Below, one piece after another: positions 21,483 to 32,400 of a stretch of 64,000 nucleotides of DNA; the stretch's first letter is position 1; the number at the start of each line of letters is the position of its first letter. Made by a program: the position numbers and the translations under genes. The stretch comes from Bordetella holmesii ATCC 51541 (lineage in GTDB: Bacteria; Pseudomonadota; Gammaproteobacteria; Burkholderiales; Burkholderiaceae_B). The notes beneath the pieces were generated by a model. The model worked only from the letters and a program-made list of their open reading frames with translations, did no database searches and had not been told where the DNA came from. The DNA lies in assembly GCA_000612485.1 (NCBI GenBank), contig CP007494.1:3286001-3350000 (forward strand), written 5' to 3'.

Positions 21483-23062
21483 TCAGGCGAGAGGACGATG
21501 TCCTTTAACCCGGTACCAGTGGGCAAACTCGGCGGCGCGTAACGGCGGTGAGACCAGAAAACCCTGGACGTAGCCCACGCCGCGTTGGCGCAAATAGTCC
21601 AGTTGCGTCTGTGCGCTGACTCCTTCGGCGACAACCGACAGGCCCAATCGGCTTGCCAGGGCCAGAATCAGCTCCAGAATGGGCGAATCCTGATCCGCAT
21701 CGGTAATGGCGTCGATGAATACCTTGTCTATCTTCAGATAATCCACCGGTAATTGCTGCAAGTACGACAAGGAGCAGTACCCTGCACCAAAATCATCAAT
21801 CGCTACACTCAGTCCCGCCGCCCGCAGCGTACGGATATGCTGCTGGACTATGCCACTGTTCTCCACCAGGCTGCGTTCCGTCAGCTCCAGCACCAAGTGT
21901 GGGGCATTGGGTGCAACCTGCTGGGCGAAAGCCTCGATGTCCGCAGGGAAATCCGCGCGCAGAAGGTGTTCCGCCGCGACGTTGACGCTTAAATGAAAAC
22001 CCGGTGGCAGGCCCATCAGCGGAAGATCCCGTTCGATCAGGCGCAACGCATGCCGGGTCAGAGGCACGATGGCGCCTTCTGCCTCGGCGGCGGCAATGAA
22101 CACTTCCGGACTGATTGCGCCCACTCCTGGCCGCTCCCAGCGCATCAGAGCCTCGATCCCTTCGCAACGGTCACTCCCGATGCCCTGGATGGGTTGATAC
22201 TCCATATGAAATTCGCCTGCCCGCATGCCGCGGTGAATCTGATCATGGAACGACATTCGCTGCATTTGCAGACGGAATACCGCCCAGCTCATCAGACACC
22301 CTAACACCAGCGCCACAGGCAGCGACACCAGCAGCAAGCGCTGCCATTCCTCCTAAACCTGGCTCGCGGGCGAGAAGATGCGGATGTCGACAGGTACGTT
22401 CTGCGACATGAAAGACACGCTAGCGCTCTGCGCGCCATAGGCGCGCGGCTCATAGATGAGGTCACGCGCAGGGCAGCTCGCTAGGGTCATCCCACCGTCG
22501 ATCTTCAGTTCGATGCGGTGATTGCTTAGCGCCGCCACCGAGTCCAGCAGGTCTTGCAGATACTGGCTGTCGATCACTGCAATCGCATGCCGTTCGCCCG
22601 GGCCTGCAGTACCGGCCAGCAAGGCGGGACGCTCAAGCACGAAAGGCGACCCGTTGACCAGCCGCAGCCAACGTCCAGGGGGATAGCCCACGGCCACTCT
22701 CTGGAATGACCGCCGGGCAACGATGGCAGCGACGAACAGTAGGCCTGCCGACCGTCGAACAGGGTCAGCGAGCGAAAATATGGCCGCGTACTCATCGTGC
22801 GCGACAGAACTGGCCGGGCTTGATCGCAACCCACTTGTAACAGTGGCACCATGGCGTCGATACCGAGCCAGGCTTCGCGCAATATGCGTTCGACCTGGAC
22901 ACGCATGATGCCCGCCTCGGTTTGCGCTTGTGTCCGGCTTAGGCGCTGCGCATTCATCCATGTCAGCACCACGCACGCTACCAGCGGCAGCAACAGGGCT
23001 ATGGCCAGCGAGATATAGCGCCAATGTCTACCACTGCCGCCAATCAAATCCGATTTTTGCAC
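21483..23062 (-). pseudogene. CSS-motif EAL cyclic-di-GMP phosphodiesterase, frameshift plus internal stop
   Basis: Degraded membrane-bound phosphodiesterase. The N-terminal part (from ATG 23062) has a transmembrane helix (YISLAIALLLPLVACVVLTWM) and a CSS redox-sensing periplasmic domain (QAYCSSLPSLPGG). Around 22690-22720 the frame shifts: GRWLRLVNGSPFVLERPALL continues in another frame. It then ends at TAG 22353-22355 just before the second membrane helix. The EAL domain follows in frame with that stop and is complete: EGIEALMRWERPG, LSVNVAAEHL, LELTERSL, IDDFGAGYCSL, DYLKIDK. Both lesions must be corrected for a full protein of about 525 residues. The EAL part might still be made from a TTG at 22337. 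Confidence 0.8.
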
Positions 23063-23130
23063 GCTGTCCTACCGCCCCTGTGTATCGTCCACCTCACGTC
23101 GTCGCTCCAGCGTACCTGAGTTTGCGGCAC

Positions 23131-23877
23131 TCAGGCGCCCCGCCAACGGTGCGAGATCAACCAACCGAACACGATCAGGCTTCCGGCACCCAGCAGGCCC
23201 GCGGCGGCATAGTAGATGGGGCGCGCGCGGAGAATGTGTTCGGCCTGTACGTTGGCGCGTGCAATCATCTTCGCGTCGGCACCAGCGGCCAAGGGGGCCG
23301 GATCCAGTGGCGCGACGATGTAGGCGAACGCAAGCAAGATCGCGCCCAGCAAAATCACAAACAGCGCGGCCCAGCCAAGGGCGGCTATCCTGCGGGGACG
23401 CGGCCGTTGTTTGACGGCGGCCTTGGTGCTTCTTTGCGGCGAGGCCTTTTTCTCTGGTTTGGCACGGCCTTCTTGGGGCACAGGTCTATCCGCGCGCGGT
23501 GTCTGGAGGCGGCGCCATAACCCGGGCGCCGCCGCAGCCAGGCCCAGGGCGACGGTCGCGCCCATCAGCGCCGCCGCGGACAAATGGCTGTTGCCGGCAA
23601 GCCACTGTGGCTGCCCGCCGACCAGGGCGCTCTTGCCCATCCAGGCGTGCAGGACATGACCGCAGGCATAGCAGGCCGCCAGCGCCACGGTCACGGCAAC
23701 GAATACGACAAGCCCGCTGGCCAGATCCTGCTGGCGCTCTGTCTCGAAGGACCGTACCGTCCGCCGCACGACGCGCAAGCAGACAAGAGCCAGGGCCAGC
23801 ATAATCGCAAGCGCGATCCAGGCCATTGCAACGCCATAGACAAACCGCGCCAATACCACCGTCATCGAAGAAACCAT
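23131..23877 (-). CDS. Hypothetical inner-membrane protein
   Basis: 248 residues, no family recognised. Predicted helices are near residues 8-34, 55-75, 98-116, 168-188 and 224-243. A basic cytoplasmic linker of about 45 residues lies between helices three and four (QTPRADRPVPQEGRAKPEKKASPQRSTKAAVKQRPRPRR). The linker's charge makes that face cytoplasmic. The gene is isolated between the broken phosphodiesterase and the divergent hydratase gene. Confidence 0.6.
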   Translation of the reverse strand: MVSSMTVVLARFVYGVAMAWIALAIMLALALVCLRVVRRTVRSFETERQQDLASGLVVFVAVTVALAACYACGHVLHAWMGKSALVGGQPQWLAGNSHLSAAALMGATVALGLAAAAPGLWRRLQTPRADRPVPQEGRAKPEKKASPQRSTKAAVKQRPRPRRIAALGWAALFVILLGAILLAFAYIVAPLDPAPLAAGADAKMIARANVQAEHILRARPIYYAAAGLLGAGSLIVFGWLISHRWRGA

Positions 23878-24003
23878 CCTGTATCCGGTTGCGCACCTGC
23901 CGGCAGCAACCTTAATATCAATAAAATCAGCGGCTTATTTACCATAATTAAAGTAAAAAATATAAGAATTCACATCAAGCGCGGCACGGTACGGAGGCCT
24001 TGC

Positions 24004-24031
24004 CGTACGATTGCCCTGCCTGAATCGTACG
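24004..24031. promoter_or_regulatory. Inverted repeat upstream of hydratase gene
   Basis: CGTACGATT and AATCGTACG, perfect 9-base arms with a 10-base spacer, ending 25 bases before the hydratase start. Probable operator of an unlinked repressor, or a leader hairpin. Confidence 0.5.
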
Positions 24032-24056
24032 TCGTAGACTGGTGCTTTTGCACGCC

Positions 24057-24833
24057 ATGACCGAAACCATTCAGTTCTACCCCGGTGCCCCTGCTGCGGC
24101 ACGCTTGTTACGCCAGGCCCGACACAAACCGGGCGAGCGCCTTCCTGAAACCTGCCGGCCTGCCACGCAAGGTCAGGCTCTGTCGGTTCAGCAAGCTCAG
24201 GCCGCATTGCGCTTGGTCGAGGGCGACCCCATTGCTGGATGGAAATGTGGCTTGCCGCAAGACGGTAAGCTCAAATTGGCCCCGATCTATGTCAGCGGTC
24301 TGCGTCAGGCGGGCGCGATTTCCTTGGGTCAGGACACGGTTCGCATCGAGCCTGAAATCGCATTTGAGCTGACCGCGGACCTGCCGCCGCGGGCGCGCCC
24401 GTACTCAGAACACGAGATCGACGACGCGGTGGGCAACGCCCGCCTGGCCTTGGAAATCCTCGGCAGTCGCTATCTGCGGCCCGAGGCTCTGCCCCACGCC
24501 GAACTGTTGGCCGATCATCTCTACAACAATGGCCTGGTACTTGGCCCAGCCATCGATCAGCCCGCGCCGCAATCGCTAAGCCTGACACTGCAAATCGAGG
24601 GTCAACCGGCTTGCGAGCTCGCCGGCCGGCACCCGGACGGCGCGCCTCGCGCCGGACTTTACTGGCTGGTCAACTTCCTGTCGGAGAACGGGCTGGGCCT
24701 GGTCGCAGGCCAGCACATCATCACCGGCTCCTATGCCGGTTATCTGGATATACCGGCTCAAGGCAAGATCAGCCTGACCTATGGACAGTTGGGTCAACTG
24801 CACCTTGAGCTGACCCCGTGCCCCCCAGGCTGA
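24057..24833 (+). CDS. 2-keto-4-pentenoate hydratase / fumarylacetoacetase-fold protein
   Basis: 258-residue MhpD/HpaH-like enzyme, expected to hydrate a 2-hydroxypenta-2,4-dienoate-type intermediate of aromatic meta-cleavage, or to decarboxylate 4-oxalocrotonate. Family features are AGWKCGLP, RIEPEIAFEL (metal ligand glutamates), ALEILGSRY and the end strand INGSYAGYL-like (ITGSYAGYLDIP). The start is ATG 24057. No other meta-cleavage genes are nearby, so the pathway is unclear. It is convergent with the TerC/CBS gene. Confidence 0.82.
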   Translation: MTETIQFYPGAPAAARLLRQARHKPGERLPETCRPATQGQALSVQQAQAALRLVEGDPIAGWKCGLPQDGKLKLAPIYVSGLRQAGAISLGQDTVRIEPEIAFELTADLPPRARPYSEHEIDDAVGNARLALEILGSRYLRPEALPHAELLADHLYNNGLVLGPAIDQPAPQSLSLTLQIEGQPACELAGRHPDGAPRAGLYWLVNFLSENGLGLVAGQHIITGSYAGYLDIPAQGKISLTYGQLGQLHLELTPCPPG

Positions 24834-24855
24834 GGGCCAGTGGCCGCCGCCTTGA

Positions 24856-26400
24856 TCAGACCGCCTGGCGGGCCAGCACTTGGGCGATGCGGCGCCCTTC
24901 CAGCCTTCTGACTTCAAACTCCCAATCGCGCCAGCGTACGCGTACGCCCACTTCGGGCAGGCTGTCGGCCGCTCGCAGCACGCAACCCGCCAAGGTGGCG
25001 TCCTCGGCGTAGTTCTGCCCGAGCAGCGGCGCACCGATGATCCGCGCAGCCTCGGGAGTCGCCAGCCGGCCATCGAGCAGCCAGGAACCATCGGCCAGAC
25101 GCGCCGCTCCTGTGACCTGATCTTCGGCGTGATCCGGCAGGTCACCTGCCACCGCCGTGAGCAGATCCATCGGCGTCACCAGTCCTTCGCAGACCCCGTG
25201 CTCGTCCACCACGATCAACAAATGGTCGCGCGACTGGCGCATGACCTCCAGCAACTTGATCACCGGCACCGTCTCCGGCACGTAGTGCGGCTCCTGCGCA
25301 AGCTCGATCAGGTCCAAGGCCCCGGGCACGCGCAAGGGGGCGAGCACATCCTTGAAGTGCAGCACCCCAACGACATTGGCCGGATCGCCGTCGCACAGAG
25401 GAAGGCGCGAATGGCCAGAGGCGAACTTGTGGAGCACGGTCGCGGTGTCGTCGCGCACATCCAGCCAGATCATCTCGCCGCGCGGCACCATGATGCTGCG
25501 CAGATCTCGCTGCCCCATGGACAGCACCCCCTCGATCAGGCTGCTTTCTTCGGGCGCGAAGGCGGCCGCATGCTCGGCCGCCTGCGGTTCGGCGGGCACC
25601 CCACTGGCGTCTTCGCCTTGCGCGCGCAACAGTTTCAGTACCATGCGCGCGGTACGCTCGCGCCGCCCCAGCCCGTGCTCGTCGCGTTGCCGATTGCGCT
25701 GCGCCAATTGATTAAAGAGCTCGATAAGAATGGCAAAACCGATGGCCGCGTACAAATAGCCCTTGGGAATGTCGAAGCCCAAGCCTTCAGCCACGAGGCT
25801 GAAGCCGATCATCAGCAGCAGGCCCAAACAGAGAATCACCACCGTGGGATGGCGTCCCACGAAAGCCATCAGAGGGCGGCTGGCCAACATCATCACGGCC
25901 ATGGCGAAGATGACCGCCGTCATCATGATGCTCAGATCCTGCACCATCCCCACCGCGGTAATGACGGAGTCCAGCGAGAAGACCGCATCGAGCACCACGA
26001 TCTGGGCAATCACCTGCCAGAACACGGCGTATTGCTGGCGGCCACTGGTGGCATGGGCACGCCCCTCGACCCGTTCATGCAGCTCCATGGTGCCCTTGAA
26101 CAGCAGAAACAGCCCGCCAAGAATCAGGATCAGGTCGCGGCCGGAAATCTCCGCCCCCAGGATGCTGAACAACGGCTGCGTCAGCGTCACCACCCAGGCA
26201 ATACTGGCCAGCAAGGCCAGACGCATGATCAGCGCAAGCGACAACCCCAACATGCGGGCCTTGTTGCGCTGATGGGCTGGCAACTTGTCAGCCAAAATGG
26301 CGGTGAACACCAGATTGTCGATGCCAAGTACGATTTCCAGCACGATCAGGGTGGCCAGGCCCACCCAGGCAGTCGGGTCGGACATCCAGTCAAAAAGCAT
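24856..26400 (-). CDS. TerC-family membrane protein with CBS pair and CorC/HlyC domain (YoaE-like)
   Basis: 514-residue inner-membrane protein. Residues 1-240 form a TerC domain of about seven helices with conserved acidic membrane residues ([37 protein letters not shown]). These are implicated in metal ion, especially manganese, export in relatives. Two CBS domains follow (about 305-430; DIRSIMVPR-like [31 protein letters not shown]). A C-terminal CorC_HlyC domain ([24 protein letters not shown]) completes it. The length matches E. coli YoaE. The message carries a structured leader ending in a terminator immediately before the start, so expression is probably controlled by attenuation. Confidence 0.9.
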   Translation of the reverse strand: MLFDWMSDPTAWVGLATLIVLEIVLGIDNLVFTAILADKLPAHQRNKARMLGLSLALIMRLALLASIAWVVTLTQPLFSILGAEISGRDLILILGGLFLLFKGTMELHERVEGRAHATSGRQQYAVFWQVIAQIVVLDAVFSLDSVITAVGMVQDLSIMMTAVIFAMAVMMLASRPLMAFVGRHPTVVILCLGLLLMIGFSLVAEGLGFDIPKGYLYAAIGFAILIELFNQLAQRNRQRDEHGLGRRERTARMVLKLLRAQGEDASGVPAEPQAAEHAAAFAPEESSLIEGVLSMGQRDLRSIMVPRGEMIWLDVRDDTATVLHKFASGHSRLPLCDGDPANVVGVLHFKDVLAPLRVPGALDLIELAQEPHYVPETVPVIKLLEVMRQSRDHLLIVVDEHGVCEGLVTPMDLLTAVAGDLPDHAEDQVTGAARLADGSWLLDGRLATPEAARIIGAPLLGQNYAEDATLAGCVLRAADSLPEVGVRVRWRDWEFEVRRLEGRRIAQVLARQAV

Positions 26401-26412
26401 CCACGTTCCTCA

Positions 26413-26450
26413 AAATAAAAAAGCCCACTGTCTCTGGACGAGGCATGGGC
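26413..26450 (-). terminator. Terminator/attenuator in the TerC leader
   Basis: On the minus strand GCCCA...TGGGC with an inner CTC/GAG pairing is followed by TTTTTT. It ends only about twelve bases before the TerC start codon, leaving no room for a promoter, so it most likely attenuates the TerC transcript itself. Confidence 0.7.
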
Positions 26451-26500
26451 GTAGGGCAAAACAACAACAACCGCGCGGGCGGCTGGTGTGAGAATTCAGG

Positions 26501-26597
26501 TACCCCGCAAGGGGTAAGGCGGTGGCGGCAGCGGCCGCTGGTAGACGGGGGCTCTTCGGTCATAAAGAGGGAAGGCGGGCGAATCCACAGCCTCCCC
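26501..26597 (-). promoter_or_regulatory. Structured 5' leader of TerC gene, candidate riboswitch
   Basis: Series of hairpins on the minus strand: GGGGAGGC/GCCTTCCC (26590-26597 with 26569-26576, one G-U), CTCTT/AAGAG (26565-26569 with 26552-26556), palindrome CAGCGGCCGCTG (26529-26540), and TACCCC-TTGC-GGGGTA (26501-26516). The terminator follows. TerC genes are often controlled by the yybP-ykoY manganese riboswitch, but I do not find its conserved core here. This may be a different or diverged element. Confidence 0.4.
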
Positions 26598-27144
26598 ATG
26601 AATCTAACAATAACCTGAATAATAGCAAAAGCCGGACGACTTCGCGTCCTTAGACTCAGGCGGGTCTGCGATACGCGCAGCGTTGCCGTTTGGCTAGGCG
26701 TTGCGGCCCTAAAGTTCTGTCTGTTGCGGACGTTAACGGCGTAATACGCCGTTGCCAGACCACGCCCGCCCATTCGTATGGGATCAGTCTTGGATAACGG
26801 CATTGCCGATAGAGCCCCAAGATTTATCTGATAGTTTGCACGATAGATGGCATCCATAGCGGTAATTAGCACGCTTGCCCCCTGGATATTTTCTCGATTC
26901 GACTGTTCTTTGGGGCCGTATCGTTCCGGCATTGTCGGGTCCCTCCAACGAGGCATCGCCGCGTTGCTAAAAAAATACGGGACATCATCTTGGAAATTTG
27001 TGCTCAACCGGATATAAAAGCGGATATAAATCGAAGGAATTCTGTCTTGCGCGCCCAATCGTGGCAGCCAGCGAAGACCTTTGTCTCGCCGAGCAGCCTC
27101 AGGGCCGCCTATGCTCTTCCCACCATTGATAGTCAAAATTCCGT
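26598..27144. other. Intergenic region with 19-bp palindrome
   Basis: About 550 AT-richer bases between the divergent TerC and REC-EAL genes. It contains the perfect palindrome AACGGCGTA-A-TACGCCGTT at 26735-26753. A long minus-strand open frame crosses the region but has no recognisable domain or supported start. Promoters of both neighbours must lie here. Confidence 0.5.
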
Positions 27145-28343
27145 ATGAAACAGCCGGCCGTCCTCGTGATCGAAGACCACCCCGTGCAGCGGCTGGTCAT
27201 TGTCCGAGCCCTGGAGATGCTGGGATATACCCGTGTTCTCCAGGCCCAGGAAGGCAGCCAGGCGCTCGAACAACTTGCATTGCATGGCGTGGCCGACATC
27301 GTGATCTGCGATGTCCGCACCCCCGGCATGGACGGCACTCAGTTCTTGCGTGAGTCCAGTCAGCGCAATCTCGTCAAATCGGTCATTCTCAGCAGCGACG
27401 TCCCCAGTGACCTGACAGCTGCCATTTTGCACATGGCCAGTCTATCCGGTATCCAGGTGCTGGGCGATCTGGGCAAACCCCTCAACCTCGGTCGCCTGGA
27501 GTCCCTGCTGCGGCGCTATGAGAGCGACTCCTCCACGGCGCCGGGCAACGCGCAGACCCGGCCGAAGATCCGCCCAGCGCCGACGAGATTCGCGTCGGTC
27601 TGGATCGTGGCGAGTTCATCCCCTATTACCAGCCCAAGTTCGACGTGCGCACACTTCAGCCCGCTGGCGCGGAGGTCCTCGCGCGCTGGATTCACCCTGA
27701 GCGCGGCCTGCTCTCGCCGGGCTGCTTCATCGAAGCCGTCAAGGATTGCAACGAACTCGATCGCATGACGTGGGCCTTGGCTGATCAGGCGATGGCGCAA
27801 ACCGCACGTTCTGTCCCCATGGGCAGGGGGGCAAGCCTGGCGCTGAACGTCGAGACGTGTCAGTTGGGCAATGCCCAACTGATGACCCATTTGATGGGGG
27901 CACTGCAGCTCCATGCCCTGCCGGCCACCGCCCTCACAATCGAGGTCACCGAAACCGGCCCGCTCTCGGTGCAAGCTTCCACGCTCGAAACCCTGGTGCG
28001 GCTGCGTCTGCTGGGGTGCACGGTCTCGATCGATGACTTTGGCACCGGTTTTTCCTCGATGGAGAGGTTGTGCAATCTGCCATTCAATCAGCTCAAGATC
28101 GATGCTTCCTTTGTCAGCCGCCTGCCGGGCGATGCCCGTAGCGAAAGCGTCATCGCCGCCACGCTCTCTCTCGCCGAGCGCCTGGGCATCAACGTGGTTG
28201 CCGAGGGCATCGAAACCGCTGATCGCCGCAACGCCTTGCTCGACATGCGGTGCGCGCTGGGCCAAGGCTTCTGGTATGCGCGCCCCATGTCGGGGGACGA
28301 GTATGAGTCATGGTTGTTCAATCCCATGGTAGCCAATACCTGA
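27145..28343 (+). pseudogene. Response regulator with EAL domain (REC-EAL), frameshifted in the linker
   Basis: N-terminal receiver domain from ATG 27145 (VLVIEDHPVQRLVI; phospho-acceptor Asp in IVICDVRTPGMDG; Lys in LGKPL), then an EAL domain (AEVLARWIHPERG; SLALNVETCQL; TIEVTETG; IDDFGTGFSSM; NQLKIDASF; AEGIET). The two parts lie in different frames. The join falls near the GCGC repeat around 27549-27556, where the second frame reads ADPAEDPPSADEIRVGL. Catalytic EAL residues are retained, with EVL for EAL. It lies upstream of bvgA on the same strand, separated by 436 bases. It would degrade cyclic di-GMP if intact. Confidence 0.82.
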
Positions 28344-28779
28344 TCGTATGACGCGCTACCGCCTAGGTACGGGCTTGCCGAGTCAGCTCGGTTTATCCCT
28401 GCACGCCGTTACGGCGTCTTATTCGATCTTCCCGGACGGGGCGTTCGATGTATTGCACGATCCCGGCGCCCCGCCGTAGCGCCAGTGGCCGCAGCAGATA
28501 AGACAAAAAGCACAAGATTGGTCTGAGATCCCGGCCCGGCCCTTGGGGCAGATACTTAAACTAGCCTGATTTTTATTAGGTTCACCGTAACGCACATTCT
28601 CGCAATATTCAGTAGCCAAACTGCGGGCTATGCTCTAACTTGTCACCGAATTGGGAGCTTTAGATGCTTACCTTTCAATGTGATCCCGGCTTCGGAAAAA
28701 AACCACCTCTGGCTGACTACATCTTTTCAAACATAATAACGATCATTAAAACTGAAGATTTGTGAGGCAGCAGACGGCC
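28344..28779. other. bvgA upstream region
   Basis: 436 bases without a gene. A hairpin ACGCCG-TTA-CGGCGT (28403-28417) sits 60 bases after the REC-EAL stop and may terminate it. The 3' third (28640-28760) is AT-rich and must carry the bvgAS promoters. I could not assign convincing BvgA heptad pairs by eye. The divergent fhaB gene found next to bvgA in B. pertussis is absent. Confidence 0.55.
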
Positions 28780-29403
28780 ATGCAAAAGCTACTAATTATT
28801 GATGATCATCCCGTCATCCGGTATGCCGTAAAGGGCTTGATGGAGAAAGAGGGTTTCGAGGTCGTGGGCGAAACGGACAACGGCTTGGACGGCATCACCA
28901 TGGCGCGGGAGCTGCTCCCCAACCTGGTGATTCTGGACATCGCCATCCCGAAGCTCGATGGCCTGGAGGTCCTGACCCGCCTGCAGGCGCTGGGGCTGCC
29001 CATGCACGTGCTCATCCTCACTGGCCAACAGCCCGCCCTCTTTGCCAGGCGCTGTCTTAACGCGGGCGCCGCGGGCTTTGTCTCCAAGCACGGTAACCTG
29101 CAAGAAGTGGTCGACGCCGCCAAGGCGGTCGTGGCGGGCTACACCTATTTCCCGAAAACCACGCTTACGGATATTCGCGGAGTCGAAAACCAGGACGACG
29201 CGATGATGATCTCCTCGCTGTCGAATCGCGAGCTGGCCTTGCTGCAGTTATTGGCTCAAGGCCTGACCAATAAAGATATTGCCGACAGCATGTTTCTGAG
29301 CAATAAAACCATCAGTACTTACAAAACCCGCCTGCTGCAGAAGCTTAATGCAACCACACTGGTGGAGCTGATAGACATGGCCAAACGAAATAATCTGGGG
29401 TGA
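28780..29403 (+). CDS. bvgA: Virulence response regulator BvgA
   Basis: 207-residue NarL/FixJ-type response regulator, master activator of Bordetella virulence genes when phosphorylated by BvgS. The receiver domain begins MQKLLIIDDHPVIRYAV; the phospho-acceptor is Asp53 (NLVILDIAIPKLDG), equivalent to Asp54 of B. pertussis. The C-terminal LuxR-type helix-turn-helix is intact and very close to known BvgA (LTNKDIADSMFLSNKTISTYKTRLLQKLNATTLVELIDMAKRNNLG). ATG 28780 is preferred because its N-terminus aligns with BvgA; a GTG at 28762 is in frame upstream. bvgS follows after five bases. Confidence 0.95.
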   Translation: MQKLLIIDDHPVIRYAVKGLMEKEGFEVVGETDNGLDGITMARELLPNLVILDIAIPKLDGLEVLTRLQALGLPMHVLILTGQQPALFARRCLNAGAAGFVSKHGNLQEVVDAAKAVVAGYTYFPKTTLTDIRGVENQDDAMMISSLSNRELALLQLLAQGLTNKDIADSMFLSNKTISTYKTRLLQKLNATTLVELIDMAKRNNLG

Positions 29404-29408
29404 GGTTT

Positions 29409-32400
29409 ATGCCGCCAAGGGTGGTCTGGCGATGCGCGCGGTGGCTGCTGAGTCTGGCGGCCGCTCTCTTGTTCGCTGGCGGGCCTGTCGGCGCTCAGAC
29501 GCTGCTCGACGGCTCCAATGCGGATGTACCAAAACTGAACCTGGATCTGGACGGCGAGGACTGGCATTGGCTGGCAGACAAACGCGAGTTCAGACTCGGC
29601 ATCTACGCCCCTGACTATGCGCCATTTCAGTTTACGCAACGCCCGCGTTTCGAGGGGCTCAACGCCGACTACCTCAAGCTCATCAGTCACAACCTGGGCT
29701 TGATCCCGGTGATTCGCCTGTTTCCGGATCGAGACAGTGCGCTGCACGCCTTGAAGGAAGGCGATATCGACGCGGTCGATGATGTGGCTGGCGGCCCGCT
29801 GCACGGCCAGGACTTCGCCACTACCCGCCCCTACCTGAGCAATCCTACAGTGGCTGTGGCGCGGCGCGATCGAGGCGATATCCCGGCCGATCTGGGAACA
29901 TTGCGCGTGGCGGTCAATCCGCGCTCCCAGCCCGCCGCCATACCCCAGGATGCGTCAGCCGCACGATGGAGCAGCTACCCGACGCCGTTGCTGGGCATGA
30001 GTGCCGTGGCGTACGGGCAGGCCGATGTCTATCTCGGCGACCCACTGGCCGTGGCCTATTACTTGGCGGCAGGCGTCTTTAGCGACATGCAGGTGCTACG
30101 CCGGGATGACCTCGGCCAACGTGCCAATGTCTACACCGTGCAACGCGCCAATACCCGGCTGCGTCACATTCTTGACCAAACCATTGCCGGCATCCCGGCT
30201 GTCTGGCGGCAGAACGCTATCTATCGATGGGGCTTGCCCACCGGCGCCTTCATGCCGCCCCCGCCGCTTGCATTGACGGAAAAGGAACAGCGCTGGATCC
30301 GGCGGCATCCGGTGGTCCGCGTGCAGGCACTGAATCTTTTTCCGCCCTTTTCGATGCATATTCAGGGCGACGCGCAGTTGTCCGGACTCTCGATGGATCT
30401 GTTGCAACGGATTGGCCAACTGGCAGGATTGCATTTCCAGATCGAAGGGGCCGACTCGTCGGCGGGGATGCAGCAAGCCTTGCAGAACCATGAGGCAGAC
30501 ATGAGTGCGGGGCTGTTCTGGAGCCAAAACCGCGAAGATGTGCTGGATTTCAGCGCTCCCTATCTCAGCACGGCATTTGTATTGGTTGGCCGGCAGGACA
30601 GCCCGGCCTCGTCTGCCGGCGCGGATTTCGCGGGCCTGCGTATTGCCAGTGTGCCCGGCAGCGCCGCGTCTGACGCGTTGATTCAACACTACCCGCATGC
30701 GGAGCTTGTGCCGGCCAGCAGCCCCAATGATGCGCTGCTAAAGGTGCTCGGTGGGCAGGCGGATGTTGCGGTGCAAACCCAAATTGCCGCCAACTTTTAC
30801 CTCCGTAACTACTTTCGCGACGAGCTTCGCGTCACCGCCGCGCTGAACACCGCTCCTGCGCGGCTGGCCTTCGCGTTTGCCCGCGATCAGGATGAGCTGC
30901 AAAGCATCGTCGACAAAGCCTTGGCGGCGCTTCCGGCCGATGAGTCTATCTACCTCATGAACCGCTGGCGCGGCGAATCCGCATCCACCATCAATACCTG
31001 GTACGCCTATCGTCAGGAGATCTATCTGCTCGTGGCAGCCGCCGTGGTCACTGCCGCGATATTTCTCGCCTGGGTGGTCTATCTGCGCAGGCAGATGCGC
31101 CAACGCCGCCAGGCAGAAAGAGCATTGAGCGACCAGTTGGCCTTCATGCGCGTCTTGATCGATGGCATCCCCAACCCGGTCTTTGTGCGTGATCGACACG
31201 GCCGTATGGTGATTTGCAATCGTAGTTATCTGGATACCTTCCAGTTGCAGGCCGAGGACGTGGTCGGCCGGACCTTGCTAGAGTCGCCCATGCGCACCGA
31301 CAATCCTGCCCAGGCTGCACGCGTGCATGAGCAATACCTGCAGGCAATGGAACAGGAGGCAGGCGGCCCAGTTTTTCAGGATCTGGAGCTGACGCTGCGT
31401 GGCGAAAAGCATTATCTCTATCACTGGCTGCTGCCTTACGCCGACTCGGTCGGCCGCGTCAATGGGCTGATCGGCGGCTGGACCGATCTGACGGAACGTA
31501 TGAGGCTGCTGCATGATCTGCAAGAAGCCAAAGAAGAGGCCGACGCGGCCAACCGTGCCAAGACCACATTTCTGGCTACCATGAGCCATGAAATCCGCAC
31601 TCCCATGAACGCCATCATAGGGATGTTGGAGTTGGTACTACGTCGCCCGCCCGAGCAGGCGGTTGACCGCCAGGCACTGATGGTGGCTTATGATTCGGCC
31701 CGCTCGCTGCTCGATCTGATTGGCGATATTCTGGACATTTCCAAGATTGAGGCAGACAAACTCGAGCTCACGCCGGTACCTACCGATCTGCGCCGCTTGC
31801 TCGAGAGCGTGGTCAATGTCTTCCAGGGGATGGCGCGGCAAAACGGGCTGAGCCTTCGGCTGGACATCGGCGCAGACCAGGTCCCTGCGGTCTCTATCGA
31901 TGCCTCTCGCCTCAAGCAGGTCGTGTCCAATCTCGTGAGCAATGCCTTGAAGTTCACCGAGAAAGGTGGCGTGACGGTATCGATGCAGGTCAGGCCAGTT
32001 GAGCAAGGACTTGCCCGGATAGAAATCGCCGTCGACGACAGCGGCCCTGGCATCAGCGCCGCCGACCGCAGGCGTCTGTTTGAGCCGTTTACCCAGGTCC
32101 ACCAGGAAGCCCGCGCCGACAAAGGCAGGCTCGCAGGCACTGGGCTAGGACTGGCTATCAGCCGTCGCATCGTGCAGGCCATGGGCGGCAGCTTTGATCT
32201 GAGCAGTATCCCCGGCAAAGGCACGCGCATCGATGTGCAGCTTTGCGCTCCGCTGTTGGCCGCGGATGTGCTGCCAGCAGCGTCCCTGCCCGCGCAGATC
32301 TGCACCGATGCCAAGGTGGCCCGGCTGCGAGTGCTCGTCATTGACGACCATGGGCCCAATCGCATGCTGCTGGCGCAACAATTGGCATACATCGGTCATG

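Noticed and set aside
24880..26418. 512-codon forward frame opposite the TerC/CBS gene
   Set aside because: His/Gln-rich shadow of a clear TerC-CBS-CorC protein.
26451..26640. Canonical yybP-ykoY riboswitch upstream of TerC
   Set aside because: Expected from family context, but the conserved core segments were not found; only a generic structured leader is reported.
26390..27136. 248-codon minus-strand open frame across the TerC/REC-EAL gap
   Set aside because: No recognisable domain, no supported start, overlaps the start of the TerC gene and its terminator, and crosses a perfect palindrome. Not called as a gene.
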